Source: an uncultured Oleiphilaceae bacterium (GTDB taxonomy: Bacteria > Pseudomonadota > Gammaproteobacteria > Pseudomonadales > Oleiphilaceae). From it: a stretch of 64,000 bases of DNA. The stretch is taken from assembly GCA_913060665.1 (NCBI GenBank), contig CAJXUY010000014.1, positions 54,597 through 118,596 on the forward strand. Reading direction: 5' to 3'. Below the pieces are notes generated by a model. It was not told the DNA's origin. It saw nothing but the letters and a program-made list of their open reading frames with translations, and made no database searches. The position numbers were made by a program, and so were the translations under genes. Shown here in pieces: positions 9,595 through 19,429 of this stretch. How positions within the stretch are numbered: the stretch's first letter is position 1; each line of letters begins with the position of its first letter.

Positions 9595-10320
9595 ATGATG
9601 TTCTCAGATTATCTATTCGATATTGTTGCGGTTGTTTGGTTTGTTAGTATCTGGGCTGGATATGGGCATTACTCGGACTATCGTGGTAAAAAGCGTCCCA
9701 CGCTATCTAGTACTTTAGACCTTTATAGGGGTGACTGGATGCGGCGAGTCTTGATGCGTGAAAATCGTATTTCTGATGCATCGGTGCTCGGTAACCTTGA
9801 ACGCAACGGTGCTTTTTTTGCGTCGAGCAGCTTACTGATTATGGCCGGTATTCTGACCGCAATAGGCTATGCCGATGAAGCAATGGCCGTGTTTCAGGGT
9901 TTTCCAGCGGTCACTAATAATGGGCAAACTATGTGGGAGCTAAAGCTCGCAACGTTATTGGTTGTCTTTATTTACTCGTTTTTTAAATTCACGTGGTCTA
10001 TGCGGCAGTATAATTTCTGTTCTGTCTTAATCGGCAGTGCTCCCTTGGTTCATGAAGAGAAAGTTAGCCCTGCTGCTCGTAAGGCATTTGCCAATAGCGC
10101 CGCGGAAGTTGCTAATTTAGCCGGTGATACATTTAATTTGGGTTTAAGGTCCTACTATTATGCGCTTGCGGTGCTAGCTTGGTTTATTCATCCGCTAGCC
10201 TTTATGGTAGCCTTTATGGTAGCGTCTACAGCGGTTGTGGTTATTTTGTATCAGCGTGAGTTTTACTCTAGAGCACTGAGGGTATTACGTTCAGGTAAAG
10301 ATTTTGATGATGATAAGTAG
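9595..10320 (+). CDS. DUF599 family membrane protein
   Basis: Inner-membrane protein of the DUF599 family: a hydrophobic first helix, the conserved GDWMRR region, then about four more membrane segments (residues 73-95, 118-140, 180-210). The function of the family is unknown. Two adjacent ATGs (9595 and 9598) are possible starts. Two hotdog thioesterase genes follow after 6 bp and with a one-base overlap, so this is a three-gene operon; what a membrane protein does with two thioesterases is not known. Confidence 0.85.
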   Translation: MMFSDYLFDIVAVVWFVSIWAGYGHYSDYRGKKRPTLSSTLDLYRGDWMRRVLMRENRISDASVLGNLERNGAFFASSSLLIMAGILTAIGYADEAMAVFQGFPAVTNNGQTMWELKLATLLVVFIYSFFKFTWSMRQYNFCSVLIGSAPLVHEEKVSPAARKAFANSAAEVANLAGDTFNLGLRSYYYALAVLAWFIHPLAFMVAFMVASTAVVVILYQREFYSRALRVLRSGKDFDDDK

Positions 10321-10326
10321 CGTTTT

Positions 10327-10851
10327 ATGAAAAATGATTCGGTTTTGTTTGGTAAAGTCTCCCGATTTGTCGGTTCTTTGGCCCAATGCGGGGAACTGGG
10401 TATTAAGCCTGTACAAGCGGCGCCAAATGAGTTGATCTTGGAGTTACCTTACAGTAACGCAATAATTGGTAACCCTGATACTGGGGTAATCCATGGAGGG
10501 GCCATTACCACATTAATGGATACCGCATCAGGCGCTGTAGTGATTTGCGGGCTTGAAGAGTTTGAACTATGCCCAACATTAGACCTTCGCGTTGACTATA
10601 TGCATGCGGCTGAACCGGACCAGCCCGTTTTTGCCAAAGCAACCTGTTATAAGGTCACCAAAAATATTATTTTTACCCGATGTATTGCTTACCAGGGAAC
10701 AGAAGAAGAGCCAGTGGCACAGTGTGTGGCGACGTTTATGAGGATCGGCGCAGAAGCCACTCCATTATCGTTTCGCCAAATGATTATGGGCGATGGTTCA
10801 ACCGACGATGAAGGCGGGCGGGCTGATACTAATCAAGTGGGGCAGGCATAA
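10327..10851 (+). CDS. PaaI-type hotdog thioesterase (first of tandem pair)
   Basis: Hotdog-fold acyl-CoA thioesterase of the PaaI/4HBT group. The signature is VIHGGAITTLMDTASG, with the central helix carrying the catalytic Asp-type residue, and then LDLRVDYMHAA as the following strand. At 174 residues it is slightly longer than the typical 140, with a polar C-terminal tail of about 30 residues. It overlaps the second thioesterase by a single base (TAATG), which implies translational coupling. The substrate is unknown. Confidence 0.9.
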   Translation: MKNDSVLFGKVSRFVGSLAQCGELGIKPVQAAPNELILELPYSNAIIGNPDTGVIHGGAITTLMDTASGAVVICGLEEFELCPTLDLRVDYMHAAEPDQPVFAKATCYKVTKNIIFTRCIAYQGTEEEPVAQCVATFMRIGAEATPLSFRQMIMGDGSTDDEGGRADTNQVGQA

Positions 10852-11282
10852 TGGACTTAAGAAATTTAGTCAAAAAAGCCCATGAAAGTGGTGATTACTC
10901 AGAGCTAATAGCAACTATCCCTTATGCTGTCACCATTGGCGTAGAGTGTGAACGCTTTGGTGATGAAGTAATGTTTAAGCTGCCTAGAAAGAAAAGTAAT
11001 ATCGGAAACCCAATCTTACCGTCAATTCATGGTGGCGTCATTGGTGGGTTTATGGAGATCTCCGCGTCGCTTCATCTGCTAATGTTTCATGACACCCCCA
11101 AGTTGCCTAAAATAGTTGATATTTCACTGGACTATCTACGAGCTGGTTTGGATAGAGATACTTATGTTGAATGTAAATTAACGCGGCAAGGGAGCCGTGT
11201 TGCCAACGTGATTGTCACTGCGTGGCAAAAATCGCGTAATCAACCCATCGCATTGGCAAGAGCTCATTTTATATTTAGTTAA
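10851..11282 (+). CDS. PaaI-type hotdog thioesterase (second of tandem pair)
   Basis: Second hotdog-fold thioesterase, 143 residues. The helix motif is SIHGGVIGGFMEISAS; the usual acid is Glu in this copy rather than the Asp of the first. The strand LDYLRAG matches the family. Because the two proteins differ in the catalytic helix, they could form a heteromer or act on different acyl-CoAs; this is inference. The start overlaps the stop of the upstream gene by one base. Confidence 0.9.
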   Translation: MDLRNLVKKAHESGDYSELIATIPYAVTIGVECERFGDEVMFKLPRKKSNIGNPILPSIHGGVIGGFMEISASLHLLMFHDTPKLPKIVDISLDYLRAGLDRDTYVECKLTRQGSRVANVIVTAWQKSRNQPIALARAHFIFS

Positions 11283-11412
11283 CAACCTCTATAAAAATCA
11301 TAGTCATTCTCCTCTACAGATACCGTAGTCATTTCCGCCTTCGCGAGGATAACAAAAGATAAAGGAATAATGTTTTAGGATAATGACTAACTAGCCCTCT
11401 ATTAATTTTTGC

Positions 11413-11440
11413 CTTGAAATAAATTCTATAGCCCCAAGAT
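11413..11440 (+). promoter_or_regulatory. Heat-shock sigma32-type promoter of htpG
   Basis: A -35 element CTTGAA (11413-11418), 13-base spacer and a -10 element CCCCAAGAT (11432-11440) match the sigma32 consensus CTTGAA-N13/14-CCCCATNT with few mismatches. It sits 114 bases before the htpG start, as expected for a heat-shock chaperone gene. Confidence 0.85.
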
Positions 11441-11553
11441 ATGATTTCACCAGCACGTTACTCATATTTATTAAGCTGTTAATAAATAGTTGAGCCGTAA
11501 CTGCTTATTTAATACTAACCCGCTCCTAGAATGAAAAGAGAGTTAAGTTAAAC

Positions 11554-13461
11554 ATGACTGTAGAAACAAAAAAAGAGACCTTAGGTTTTCAGACCGAAGT
11601 TAAACAGCTTCTTCATTTGATGATTCATTCTTTGTACAGCAACAAAGAAATATTTCTTCGTGAACTTATCTCAAACGCGTCTGATGCTGAAGATAAGCTT
11701 CGTTTTGAAGCACTATCAAATCCTTCATTGTACGAAGATGATGGTGAACTGAATATCCGTTTAGCATTTGATAAAGAAGCTAATACTGTCACTATCTCTG
11801 ATAACGGCATTGGTATGTCTCGCCAGAACGTACTTGATCACTTAGGTACAATAGCCAAGTCTGGTACTGCAGACTTTATGAAAAATCTGTCGGGTGACCA
11901 GCAAAAAGATTCACAATTGATTGGTCAGTTTGGTGTGGGCTTCTACTCATCTTTCATCGTTGCCAAAAAAGTTGAAGTATTCACTCGTCGCGCAGGTCTT
12001 GACGCATCTGAAGGTGTTCGTTGGGAGTCTGAAGGCGAAGGTGATTTTACACTTGAAACCATCGAGAAGAAAGATCGTGGTACTTCTGTTGTTCTTCACT
12101 TAAAAGAGGACGAAAACGAGTTTGCAGACGGGTGGCGTTTACGTAACTTGGTTAAAAAATACTCTGACCATATTTCATTCCCAGTGGTCATGCTTTCAGA
12201 GCCTACACCTCCAGCGGAAGGCGAAGAGGCCAAAGAGCCAGAAGACGAGACGATCAACGAAGCCACTGCGCTTTGGACGCTTTCTCGTTCAGAGGTTAAA
12301 GACGAAGAATATAGCGAATTCTATAAGCATATTAGCCATGACTTCCAAGACCCGCTTACTTGGTCTCATAATCGAGTAGAAGGCAAGCTAGAGTACACAA
12401 GCTTACTATATGTGCCATCAAAAGCGCCTTATGATATGTACAACCGTGAGGCACCGCGTGGATTGAAGTTATATGTTCAGCGTGTCTTCATAATGGATGA
12501 TGCAGAGCAGTTCTTACCTCTATATCTTCGTTTCATTAAGGGTGTAGTTGATTCGAATGACCTGTCACTTAACGTCTCCCGTGAGATTCTTCAAAGCGAT
12601 AAGGCAGTAGATAGCATGCGCAGCGCGTTGACTAAGCGAGTGCTTGATACGCTAACTAAACTTGCTAAAAACGATCCAGAGAAATACCAATCATTCTGGA
12701 ATGAGTTTGGTCAGGCCTTGAAAGAAGGCCCGGCTGAAGATACGGGCAACAAAGACAAGATTGTTAAGTTGCTTCGTTTCGCGACCACTCATACCGGCAA
12801 TAGCAATCAAGACCAGTCAGTAGAAGATTATATCGGCCGTATGAAAGAAGGCCAGGATAAGATCTACTACATCGCAGCAGATAGCTTTGGTACAGCAATA
12901 AGCAGCCCTCACTTAGAAATTTTCCGTAAGAAGGGTATCGAAGTATTGATTATGTCTGATCGTATTGACGACTGGATGATGTCTTACTTAACTGAGTTTG
13001 ATGGCAAGCAGTTCCAGGATGTAGCCAAAGGTGCGCTTGACCTAGGTGATGTTGAGAACGAGGAAGTTAAGAAGCAGGAAGAAGAAGCGACTAAAGAATT
13101 TGAGAGCCTGTTATCTCAAATTAAAGAGTTGCTTAAAGATAAAGTCGCTGACGTTCGTGTTACCAGCCGATTGACTGATTCACCAGCATGTTTAGTGGTA
13201 GGCGAACAAGATATGGGCGCACAGATGCGACGTATCATGGAAGCTGCAGGCCAAAGTCTACCTGATAGCAAGCCAATATTCGAATTGAACCCAGAGCATC
13301 CTTTGGTATTACGTTTGAATGATGAACAAAACGATGACCGTTTTAATGACTTAGCCTGGGTATTATTTGATCAAGCGGCATTGGCAAGCGGAGACGCACT
13401 TAAAGAGCCTGGTGCGTTTGTAACTCGCCTGAACAAACTGTTACTGGACCTTAGTAAGTAG
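11554..13461 (+). CDS. htpG: Chaperone HtpG (Hsp90)
   Basis: Cytosolic ATP-dependent Hsp90 chaperone. The GHKL ATPase motifs are visible: [22 protein letters not shown] and [11 protein letters not shown]. The middle-domain [18 protein letters not shown] stretch and the C-terminal dimerisation region follow. Length 635 residues is normal for bacterial HtpG. A small deviation is SDAEDKLR where SDAADKLR is usual. The start ATG at 11554 follows a polypurine stretch, and the gene is preceded by a sigma32-type promoter and followed by a hairpin terminator. Confidence 0.98.
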   Translation: MTVETKKETLGFQTEVKQLLHLMIHSLYSNKEIFLRELISNASDAEDKLRFEALSNPSLYEDDGELNIRLAFDKEANTVTISDNGIGMSRQNVLDHLGTIAKSGTADFMKNLSGDQQKDSQLIGQFGVGFYSSFIVAKKVEVFTRRAGLDASEGVRWESEGEGDFTLETIEKKDRGTSVVLHLKEDENEFADGWRLRNLVKKYSDHISFPVVMLSEPTPPAEGEEAKEPEDETINEATALWTLSRSEVKDEEYSEFYKHISHDFQDPLTWSHNRVEGKLEYTSLLYVPSKAPYDMYNREAPRGLKLYVQRVFIMDDAEQFLPLYLRFIKGVVDSNDLSLNVSREILQSDKAVDSMRSALTKRVLDTLTKLAKNDPEKYQSFWNEFGQALKEGPAEDTGNKDKIVKLLRFATTHTGNSNQDQSVEDYIGRMKEGQDKIYYIAADSFGTAISSPHLEIFRKKGIEVLIMSDRIDDWMMSYLTEFDGKQFQDVAKGALDLGDVENEEVKKQEEEATKEFESLLSQIKELLKDKVADVRVTSRLTDSPACLVVGEQDMGAQMRRIMEAAGQSLPDSKPIFELNPEHPLVLRLNDEQNDDRFNDLAWVLFDQAALASGDALKEPGAFVTRLNKLLLDLSK

Positions 13462-13539
13462 TAGTGTGCAGCTAACTAATAACGGGCTGGTAAGCAACCC
13501 GTTGTTGGTGTATTTAGCAGGCGCGATAGCGTTAACAAA

Positions 13540-13567
13540 AGGCAGTCTATTTAGGCTGCCTTTTTTT
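13540..13567 (+). terminator. Rho-independent terminator after htpG
   Basis: Stem AGGCAG/CTGCCT with a 10-base loop followed by a run of seven T. It lies 80 bp after the htpG stop. Confidence 0.85.
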
Positions 13568-13754
13568 GTTTTTGATTGTGAATGACCGGGAAATGGTTTA
13601 TTACAGAACAGCCGGCTTTATGGCATGAGAGTAATGGCGAGAAAGATTAACAATCGATTATTGTTAGATGGTTGGAGTTCCATTACTATTTGAAATACTT
13701 AATGGGTACAACAAATATTTACTTATACGATGATATGTCTTTATAGGAGAGAGA

Positions 13755-14642
13755 ATGAACAACTCGCAAGCTGGGATTTTGAAACCGATACCTATGTCAG
13801 CACGTTACCTGATTTTTTCTATTGAGCAGTCGAACAGTATACCTGAAGCTCTGTCTCGGCTATCTTTGATAGCTGATGGCGATAATGTAGTCGTAGGTAT
13901 TGGTCACTCACTTATTTCGTCCTTAGGTGCTGATATAGAGGGAATGAGAGCATTTCCATCTTTCGTGAGTTGTGGCATTGAGATTCCTGCGACTCATGGT
14001 GCAGTTTGGTGTTGGTTAAGAGGTTCTGACAGGGGTGATCTAATCCACAAAGAGCGTGAGATTACACAAGCTTTAGCCCCTGCATTTGTAATCGATAACA
14101 TTGTAGATGCCTTTAAGCATGGCGACGGTCTAGATTTAAGTGGTTATGAAGACGGTACTGAGAACCCCACAGGTTCTGACGCGGTAGCCTGTGCACTGAA
14201 ATCGTCAAAGCAAGCCGGCATTGAAGGTAGCAGTTTTGTCGCTGTACAACAGTGGGTGCATGACCTCAATCGGTTCGACGATATGGAGCCGCTAGAACAA
14301 GACCATACGATTGGGCGCCGAAAAAGTGATAATGAAGAGCTTGATGATGCGCCTGCGTCTGCTCATGTGAAACGAACTGCCCAAGAGGACTTTAGTCCTG
14401 AAGCATTTGTGATTAGGCGATCTATGCCGTGGGCGAATGAAGCAGGCGAAGGGCTTAATTTTGTTGCGTTTGGCGAATCGTTTGACGCATTTGAGGCTCA
14501 ATTAAATCGAATGACAGGTAGGGATGACCAAATTGTTGATGCGTTATTTCGTTTTACACGGCCGATAACTGGCGGATACTTTTGGTGTCCTCCAATAGTC
14601 AATGGCACGCTTGACCTTTCCGCACTAAAGTTAGGGTCTTAA
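13755..14642 (+). CDS. DyP-type heme peroxidase
   Basis: Dye-decolorizing peroxidase, a heme enzyme that uses hydrogen peroxide to oxidise bulky organic substrates. The GxxDG motif is GYEDG at residues 130-134 with the distal catalytic Asp133. The proximal heme ligand is His204 (AHVKR), and the distal Arg is in VIRRSMPW (about 221). Length 295 fits the short bacterial (YfeX-like, class P/B) form. There is no signal peptide, so it is cytoplasmic or encapsulated; no encapsulin gene is next to it. An AGGAGA precedes the ATG. It is a single-gene unit convergent with the diguanylate cyclase. Confidence 0.93.
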   Translation: MNNSQAGILKPIPMSARYLIFSIEQSNSIPEALSRLSLIADGDNVVVGIGHSLISSLGADIEGMRAFPSFVSCGIEIPATHGAVWCWLRGSDRGDLIHKEREITQALAPAFVIDNIVDAFKHGDGLDLSGYEDGTENPTGSDAVACALKSSKQAGIEGSSFVAVQQWVHDLNRFDDMEPLEQDHTIGRRKSDNEELDDAPASAHVKRTAQEDFSPEAFVIRRSMPWANEAGEGLNFVAFGESFDAFEAQLNRMTGRDDQIVDALFRFTRPITGGYFWCPPIVNGTLDLSALKLGS

Positions 14643-14645
14643 AAA

Positions 14646-14678
14646 TCCCCCCCTTACTTCACCTGAAGTAAGGGGGGA
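14646..14678 (-). terminator. Strong terminator of the diguanylate cyclase operon, between convergent genes
   Basis: A 13-bp perfect stem (14648-14660 with 14665-14677, six G:C pairs at its base) and a four-base loop ACCT. Read on the minus strand it is followed by ATTTTT, so it ends the minus-strand operon; it begins only 5 bases after the peroxidase stop and may also stop plus-strand transcription. Confidence 0.9.
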
Positions 14679-14680
14679 GG

Positions 14681-15649
14681 TCAAAGTGTTGCCAGATCGA
14701 AAACAACCGTTTTGTTTCGTCCAGTTTCTTTGCATTTATATAGCGCCTGGTCTGTCTTTTCTAACCACTGTTTGTAGTCATCTAGCTTTTTAGATGCTTC
14801 GCAAATGCCTAGGCTAACGGTGAATTTTATTTTAATGTTATCGTGAACAACCGTGGTTTCTTCAATTGCCTTTCGTAAACGTTCACAGTAGATAACGGCA
14901 TTTTCTGCCGTTGTGTGCCCTAAAATAATTCCAAACTCTTCTCCACCGTAGCGACCCGCTATATCGGTTTTCCTAAGGGAGTCTCTTAACAGTTTAGATA
15001 CGACTCTTATCACCTCGTCGCCAGCCTGATGTCCATAGGTATCATTTACTTTCTTAAAATGATCGATATCAAACATAACAAGCGAGGAGGTTGTTTCGTA
15101 ACGCTGAAGGCGGCTGTATTCATTTTGTAGACACTCTTCCCAATAACCTCGGTTGTTAAGCATGGTTAAGCGATCTGTGCGACTCAAAGATTCTAGCTCT
15201 TTATTGGCGCCTTCTAGTGCCTTCTTATTGCTTGCAATATCCGTTACGTCATAAATGATCACGCAAACGTGGTTTACCGTACCGTCAGCAGATGCCAGTG
15301 GGCTAATACTTACGTTTTGGTACATAAACTCTTCAGTGCCGGTAATAGGGCGATAGTTTTTAAATTTAAACAGGTAGGGGCGTAATTCCCACGTAATAAA
15401 TGCCCGATTTTTTAGCAGAAAAACAGATTCTGCTTTTTGGGTAAACCAATCTTTAGGAATATCTTCAAATACATCAAATAGGGTCTGGTCTTTGACCGTG
15501 ATAGGGTTTATTCCGCTGTGATTTTCCATGAAACTATTCCACACCTGAACCTTAAAGTCCCTATCTAGAACGATCAGACCTACATCAATGGTCTGTAGCA
15601 TATCCATTAACCAATGGAATTCTTTTATGTCTAAATTATCATTTGCCAT
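14681..15649 (-). CDS. PAS-GGDEF diguanylate cyclase
   Basis: Makes the second messenger c-di-GMP. An N-terminal PAS domain (residues about 8-135, starting MLQTIDVGLIVLDRDFKVQVWN) is joined by a short coiled coil (NKKALEGANKELESLSR) to a GGDEF domain. The active site reads GGEEF, and the RKTD five residues before it is a complete inhibitory I-site, so product feedback is expected. There are no membrane helices. The gene starts 10 bp after a response regulator with a CheC-like output domain, so the pair is probably a two-protein signalling module. Confidence 0.95.
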   Translation of the reverse strand: MANDNLDIKEFHWLMDMLQTIDVGLIVLDRDFKVQVWNSFMENHSGINPITVKDQTLFDVFEDIPKDWFTQKAESVFLLKNRAFITWELRPYLFKFKNYRPITGTEEFMYQNVSISPLASADGTVNHVCVIIYDVTDIASNKKALEGANKELESLSRTDRLTMLNNRGYWEECLQNEYSRLQRYETTSSLVMFDIDHFKKVNDTYGHQAGDEVIRVVSKLLRDSLRKTDIAGRYGGEEFGIILGHTTAENAVIYCERLRKAIEETTVVHDNIKIKFTVSLGICEASKKLDDYKQWLEKTDQALYKCKETGRNKTVVFDLATL

Positions 15650-15659
15650 AACGAGTTGT

Positions 15660-16715
15660 TTAATCCATCAGATAAGAGAGTCGCTGATTCAAATTGTCAA
15701 TTGAGTCTTCGGTAAACAGCAGCATTAGGTCACATGTGATATCGTAGTTTTCGATTTCGTAGGTTATTTCGATTGCTAACGTTTGCGTCCAGCGAGTTTC
15801 ATTGGTTTTAAGTAAATCACCGACTTTTACGTGTTGGCCTAGAACCATTGGGTGTCCTTGGCTAAATGCAATATCTAGCTGCTGTGCGATACCGCTGGTG
15901 CAAGCGCCAACGAGAATACTAGCGATATCCATAATTAACTCAAGTTGTGAGGTATCGTTAAGCTCTCCACTAAACTTAAGAAGTTTTGCAATATCTTCAT
16001 AGTTGGAGTCACTAAATATCAATAATGCTTCGCCAGCGATACCCGAGCCTATAAAACCTTGGCATACTGCTGTATAGGTATCACCTTGTTCGGCCTGAGC
16101 AAGCGCCATTTTTAGCTCACTGACTTCCAGAATATTGACATTTGGAATCGGAAGTTTTACAAACACATCAAGTAATCGGGCTAACAAATCAGCTGCTTGC
16201 CCCATAGCAACGTTTGAAATTTCTTGAATGCAATCGCGGTACTGAACTTGTCCTGCGTCTTCAAGTTCTTGCTCTGACCTTCGGGACGGTGGTTGGGCTT
16301 GAGGGCTATCGGGTGTTTTGGTCTCGGCTATAGGTGCCGCACTTGGGCGCGCGTAGAGACCAAACTTTTCCAATATAACGGTTAGGTCATCGACACCAAT
16401 GGGCTTCTTAATAAACTCCAAAGCACCGAGTGCTTTTACACGCTGGTGAGCCTCAGGCTGAATATCGCCAGATACAACAATAACCATTGTTTGAATGTCG
16501 TTTTTTAGAATAGTTTCTAGCGTTTCGTAACCATCCATAACCGGCATGTTCAGGTCTAGAAACAGAATCTCACCTTTACCATTTTGAAGTTGCTCTATTG
16601 CATCTTCGCCATGAACGGCATAACTGATTTCAATATCCCAGTCAGCGGGTAAGGAACGAGCCATTTGTTTTCTGGCAACGCTAGAGTCGTCACAAATTAA
16701 GACGGGTGTTGTCAT
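15660..16715 (-). CDS. Response regulator with CheC/CheX-like output domain
   Basis: Receiver domain (residues 1-125) with the phosphorylatable Asp54 in LFLDLNMPVMDGYE, acidic pair DD at 9-10 and the switch Lys in FIKKPIG. A Pro-rich linker follows (about 125-150) and then a CheC/CheX-like domain. In it, DCIQEISN fits the phosphatase signature D-x3-E-x2-N; the second, symmetric site (LIMDIAS) does not. The protein may therefore carry its own aspartyl-phosphate phosphatase. It is encoded just upstream of the diguanylate cyclase, which it may control. Confidence 0.88.
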   Translation of the reverse strand: MTTPVLICDDSSVARKQMARSLPADWDIEISYAVHGEDAIEQLQNGKGEILFLDLNMPVMDGYETLETILKNDIQTMVIVVSGDIQPEAHQRVKALGALEFIKKPIGVDDLTVILEKFGLYARPSAAPIAETKTPDSPQAQPPSRRSEQELEDAGQVQYRDCIQEISNVAMGQAADLLARLLDVFVKLPIPNVNILEVSELKMALAQAEQGDTYTAVCQGFIGSGIAGEALLIFSDSNYEDIAKLLKFSGELNDTSQLELIMDIASILVGACTSGIAQQLDIAFSQGHPMVLGQHVKVGDLLKTNETRWTQTLAIEITYEIENYDITCDLMLLFTEDSIDNLNQRLSYLMD

Positions 16716-16888
16716 TGTAATTATTTTGCTCTTGTTGAGTGATACCCAAGTTTAACGAGATACATGGATATTTAGTTTAGGGCTGGTTATATCTAACACA
16801 TCGACCAATTATGAGCTTACTTAGAGTAAGTAAAGATCAATAACGGGCTTGCGGCAAGTTGAATATTGATGATTAGGGAAACTAAACC

Positions 16889-16918
16889 AAAAAGGCAGCC
16901 TGAAGACTGCCTTTGGTA
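16889..16918 (-). terminator. Terminator after the DUF1329 gene
   Basis: Stem AAAGGCAG (16891-16898) / CTGCCTTT (16907-16914) with extra CCA/TGG pairs. On the minus strand the stem is followed by TTT. It lies about 40 bp after the stop of the DUF1329 gene, in the 240-bp gap before the response regulator. Confidence 0.75.
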
Positions 16919-16953
16919 TTAAAAAACTCAATAAATCAAGTCTGAATAGACCG

Positions 16954-18315
16954 TTAACGCTTAGCTTCTCGACGAGCAGCTGAGGTGGTGAACTCTCGAC
17001 GCTTAAAGCTGGGATCGAAGTCAATGGTTTCTTGCTTATCGAGGCCTTCAACGTAGTAGCGCTCGGATTTAAGGTCGTAGGTGAGTTCAACGGTTGTCCA
17101 CGTAACGGGTATTTGGTAGAAATTCATCGAATGTGCTTCTGACACTCTCCACAAATCTCCTTTTTTATCGAAGTCTTCTGTTAATACGATCTGCCATGTA
17201 TCTTCATCAAAGAAGAAACGTCGCTTATGATAAACGTGCCTTAGGCCATCTCTGAGTAGCCCCTCGACCTCCCAAACTCTATGCAACTCATAACGCGTCA
17301 AATCTTGGTTAATATGCTTCGGGCTTATTACCTTAGCTGCATCTTGACTCTGCTTGTTTAACTTATAAGAATTATAAGGAATGTAGATTTCTTTTTTGCC
17401 TTTTAACGACCATTGATACTGGTCTGGCGCTCCGTTATACATATCTTTTTGGTCTACGGTTCTTAAACTCTCAGAACGTGGAAGGTCAGTACCATATTCT
17501 AAATTTGGAGTCCTTCTTAAGCGTCGTTCTCCTGCTTGGTAACGCCATGCTTTTCGAGGTGATCTAACTTGATCCAATGTTTCATGTACTAGTGTTAAAC
17601 TACCTGCTAACTTCGCGGGGCTTTTGATTTTGGTCTTGAGGTAGAAGATTTTGTTATCTATTTCGTCAAGCGTAATTCCGGGCTGAGCATAAGCAAAATA
17701 GTAACTATAGTTAGTTAAAATGGGATTATATGACCCATCTTTAGTCGGTGTGATTATCGCTGAATTAAATGCAGCTTGCTCTCCCCTGTATCGTAGAATA
17801 TGGTTCCAGATAGTTTCTACACCATTATTAGGGATAGGGAACGGACTGGTTGTAATGGTATCTCTTACCCCATTGGCGTTTTCTTGCAGCTCTGCGCTAA
17901 GTGCATTCTCTGTTAGTTTTTCATAAACCCAATCAGGATAAGACGCTGAACGACGAGTGGCGTATACCGGGATTTCGTAACCTGGGGCATACTGAGTAAG
18001 CAGTGCCTTTTGGCCTTCCGTTAAGTTCTTATCATACTTTGCCATGTTCTTTTTGCTTATTTTAAACAACACTTTGTCGCTTTCGAAGGGATCTGGATGA
18101 AAATCACCTTCTTCGTAGTTTTTTGGAATTTCTTTAACTCCGCCATCCCAAGCGGGAATAGTGCCTTCTGAATTGCCGTATCGCTCAGCGCCAACAGGCG
18201 TCAAATCGTTCTTTAATCGTTTGGCTGTGGCCTCATCAACTTTGGCTAAGGTCAAGCCGCTTGAGGTTGACAGCGTTAGGACAGCTAGAGCTGTAACCAG
18301 TTTGGATAATTTCAT
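16954..18315 (-). CDS. DUF1329 outer-membrane-associated lipid-handling protein
   Basis: Exported protein of the DUF1329 family (LolA/LolB-like fold, often described as outer membrane lipoprotein-sorting). The N-terminus is a cleaved signal peptide ending SGLTLAKVD. The family opening LKNDLTPVGAERYGN...GTIPAWDGG is clear, and the 453-residue length is typical. In Pseudomonas and marine bacteria this family is often encoded with a DUF1302 beta-barrel and linked to fatty acid or hydrocarbon/sterol handling; no such partner is adjacent here. The function is therefore inferred only at family level. Confidence 0.9.
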   Translation of the reverse strand: MKLSKLVTALAVLTLSTSSGLTLAKVDEATAKRLKNDLTPVGAERYGNSEGTIPAWDGGVKEIPKNYEEGDFHPDPFESDKVLFKISKKNMAKYDKNLTEGQKALLTQYAPGYEIPVYATRRSASYPDWVYEKLTENALSAELQENANGVRDTITTSPFPIPNNGVETIWNHILRYRGEQAAFNSAIITPTKDGSYNPILTNYSYYFAYAQPGITLDEIDNKIFYLKTKIKSPAKLAGSLTLVHETLDQVRSPRKAWRYQAGERRLRRTPNLEYGTDLPRSESLRTVDQKDMYNGAPDQYQWSLKGKKEIYIPYNSYKLNKQSQDAAKVISPKHINQDLTRYELHRVWEVEGLLRDGLRHVYHKRRFFFDEDTWQIVLTEDFDKKGDLWRVSEAHSMNFYQIPVTWTTVELTYDLKSERYYVEGLDKQETIDFDPSFKRREFTTSAARREAKR

Positions 18316-18546
18316 ATATCTACGGCCTCACATGCTTACTAATAAGTAATTTTTAATTGTATTTATCTATTACAAGCTATAACTTGCTGATAGTTCGTCA
18401 AAAGTTATTACTAATAATAGTACGTTATTTTGAAAAAACTGTATGTTTAGAGTTGTAACCGCAGTTATTTTTAATAAACATAGATTATTAAGTTAAAATA
18501 GATCAATAATTTCAGCATTGTTAACGATTGTGGAGCGTTAGGTATA

Positions 18547-19056
18547 ATGAGCAATAGGTGGCGGTCTCACACATCAGAAAAACTGTTTTTGGCAGGTATT
18601 CAGTTAGCGGAGTGGCAAAGTAGTGGTGAATATGAATCGAGCATCGTTAAGCCCCGTGAAGAGTCGTTTAAGCAATCCGCTATTTTACTGATAGTTACCG
18701 CTTGGGAAGGTTTCTTAAACGAATTAGCCGACTATCATCAGCAAAAATCAGAGGGAATAGCGACGCTTGACCAGCTGGTAGCGTTAATTGGTCGTGATAT
18801 TCCCGAAATCGAATATTTGGTTGAAATAAAAAAATGTGATGGTAGCTGGTTATCGGATCTATTGCTTCTTAACAAAATAATTCGAACCCCTCAAAATCGT
18901 GAGTCTGATACTCTGACTCTAGATCTTGCAGATAATGCGTTGATAGCAACCTCTAGAACGCATGTGCTGGTTGATTCGGTCGATAATATAGACCGTATTA
19001 GAGAGGAATTTAAAGGTTACTTGGAAGCGTTAAGGTCACGAATGTCTGAATGGTGA
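18547..19056 (+). CDS. DUF6586-type conserved protein of the lexA locus
   Basis: 169-residue soluble protein of unknown function resembling the Pseudomonas family (DUF6586) encoded between lexA-sulA and topA. Visible signature: early AEWQ segment, then AWEGFLNELADYHQQ. The conserved synteny (this gene, a small 80-residue protein, sulA, lexA) is the strongest support. Its weak RBS and own promoter region (upstream 230 bp) suggest independent expression. No catalytic motif is visible. Confidence 0.75.
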   Translation: MSNRWRSHTSEKLFLAGIQLAEWQSSGEYESSIVKPREESFKQSAILLIVTAWEGFLNELADYHQQKSEGIATLDQLVALIGRDIPEIEYLVEIKKCDGSWLSDLLLLNKIIRTPQNRESDTLTLDLADNALIATSRTHVLVDSVDNIDRIREEFKGYLEALRSRMSEW

Positions 19057-19152
19057 GGATTTAAGCTATCATTAGTTGTATACTGTGTACAGATATTAAC
19101 ATTTTTACCCCGTGTATTTTACTAACTATTTGAATTCAGGACTGTTTGTCTT

Positions 19153-19395
19153 ATGAGTAGTGCGTTTTTAGAAATAATAGAATTACCTGATGGCGAATTT
19201 GCGTTACAAAAGGCGGACGAAAATGAGTCACCGTTAGTGACTATTACGTTTTCTAAGGATGCAAAAGAGTTTTTGAAAGAGCACAATGTAACGGTTGCTA
19301 AGGCAATGATTAATGCTGGTATCCAGACCGTTGGCGTAATATCAAAGCAAATGGCCGAAAGTGATTTGGATGACGAGTTTCGAACGGTTCACTGA
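19153..19395 (+). CDS. Small conserved protein next to sulA (unknown function)
   Basis: 80-residue acidic cytoplasmic protein. It resembles the small gene that sits beside sulA in Pseudomonas genomes; its role is unknown. An AGGA lies about 13 bases before the ATG. It converges with sulA, the two stops being 35 bp apart. I see no signal peptide or membrane segment. Confidence 0.7.
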   Translation: MSSAFLEIIELPDGEFALQKADENESPLVTITFSKDAKEFLKEHNVTVAKAMINAGIQTVGVISKQMAESDLDDEFRTVH

Positions 19396-19429
19396 TACTT
19401 TAACGTTAGTCGCTTAGACTTAACCGGCG

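Noticed and set aside
11300..11360. REP-like repeat before htpG
   Set aside because: The stretch GTCATTTCCGCCTTCGCGAG recalls common intergenic repeats but is too degenerate to support.
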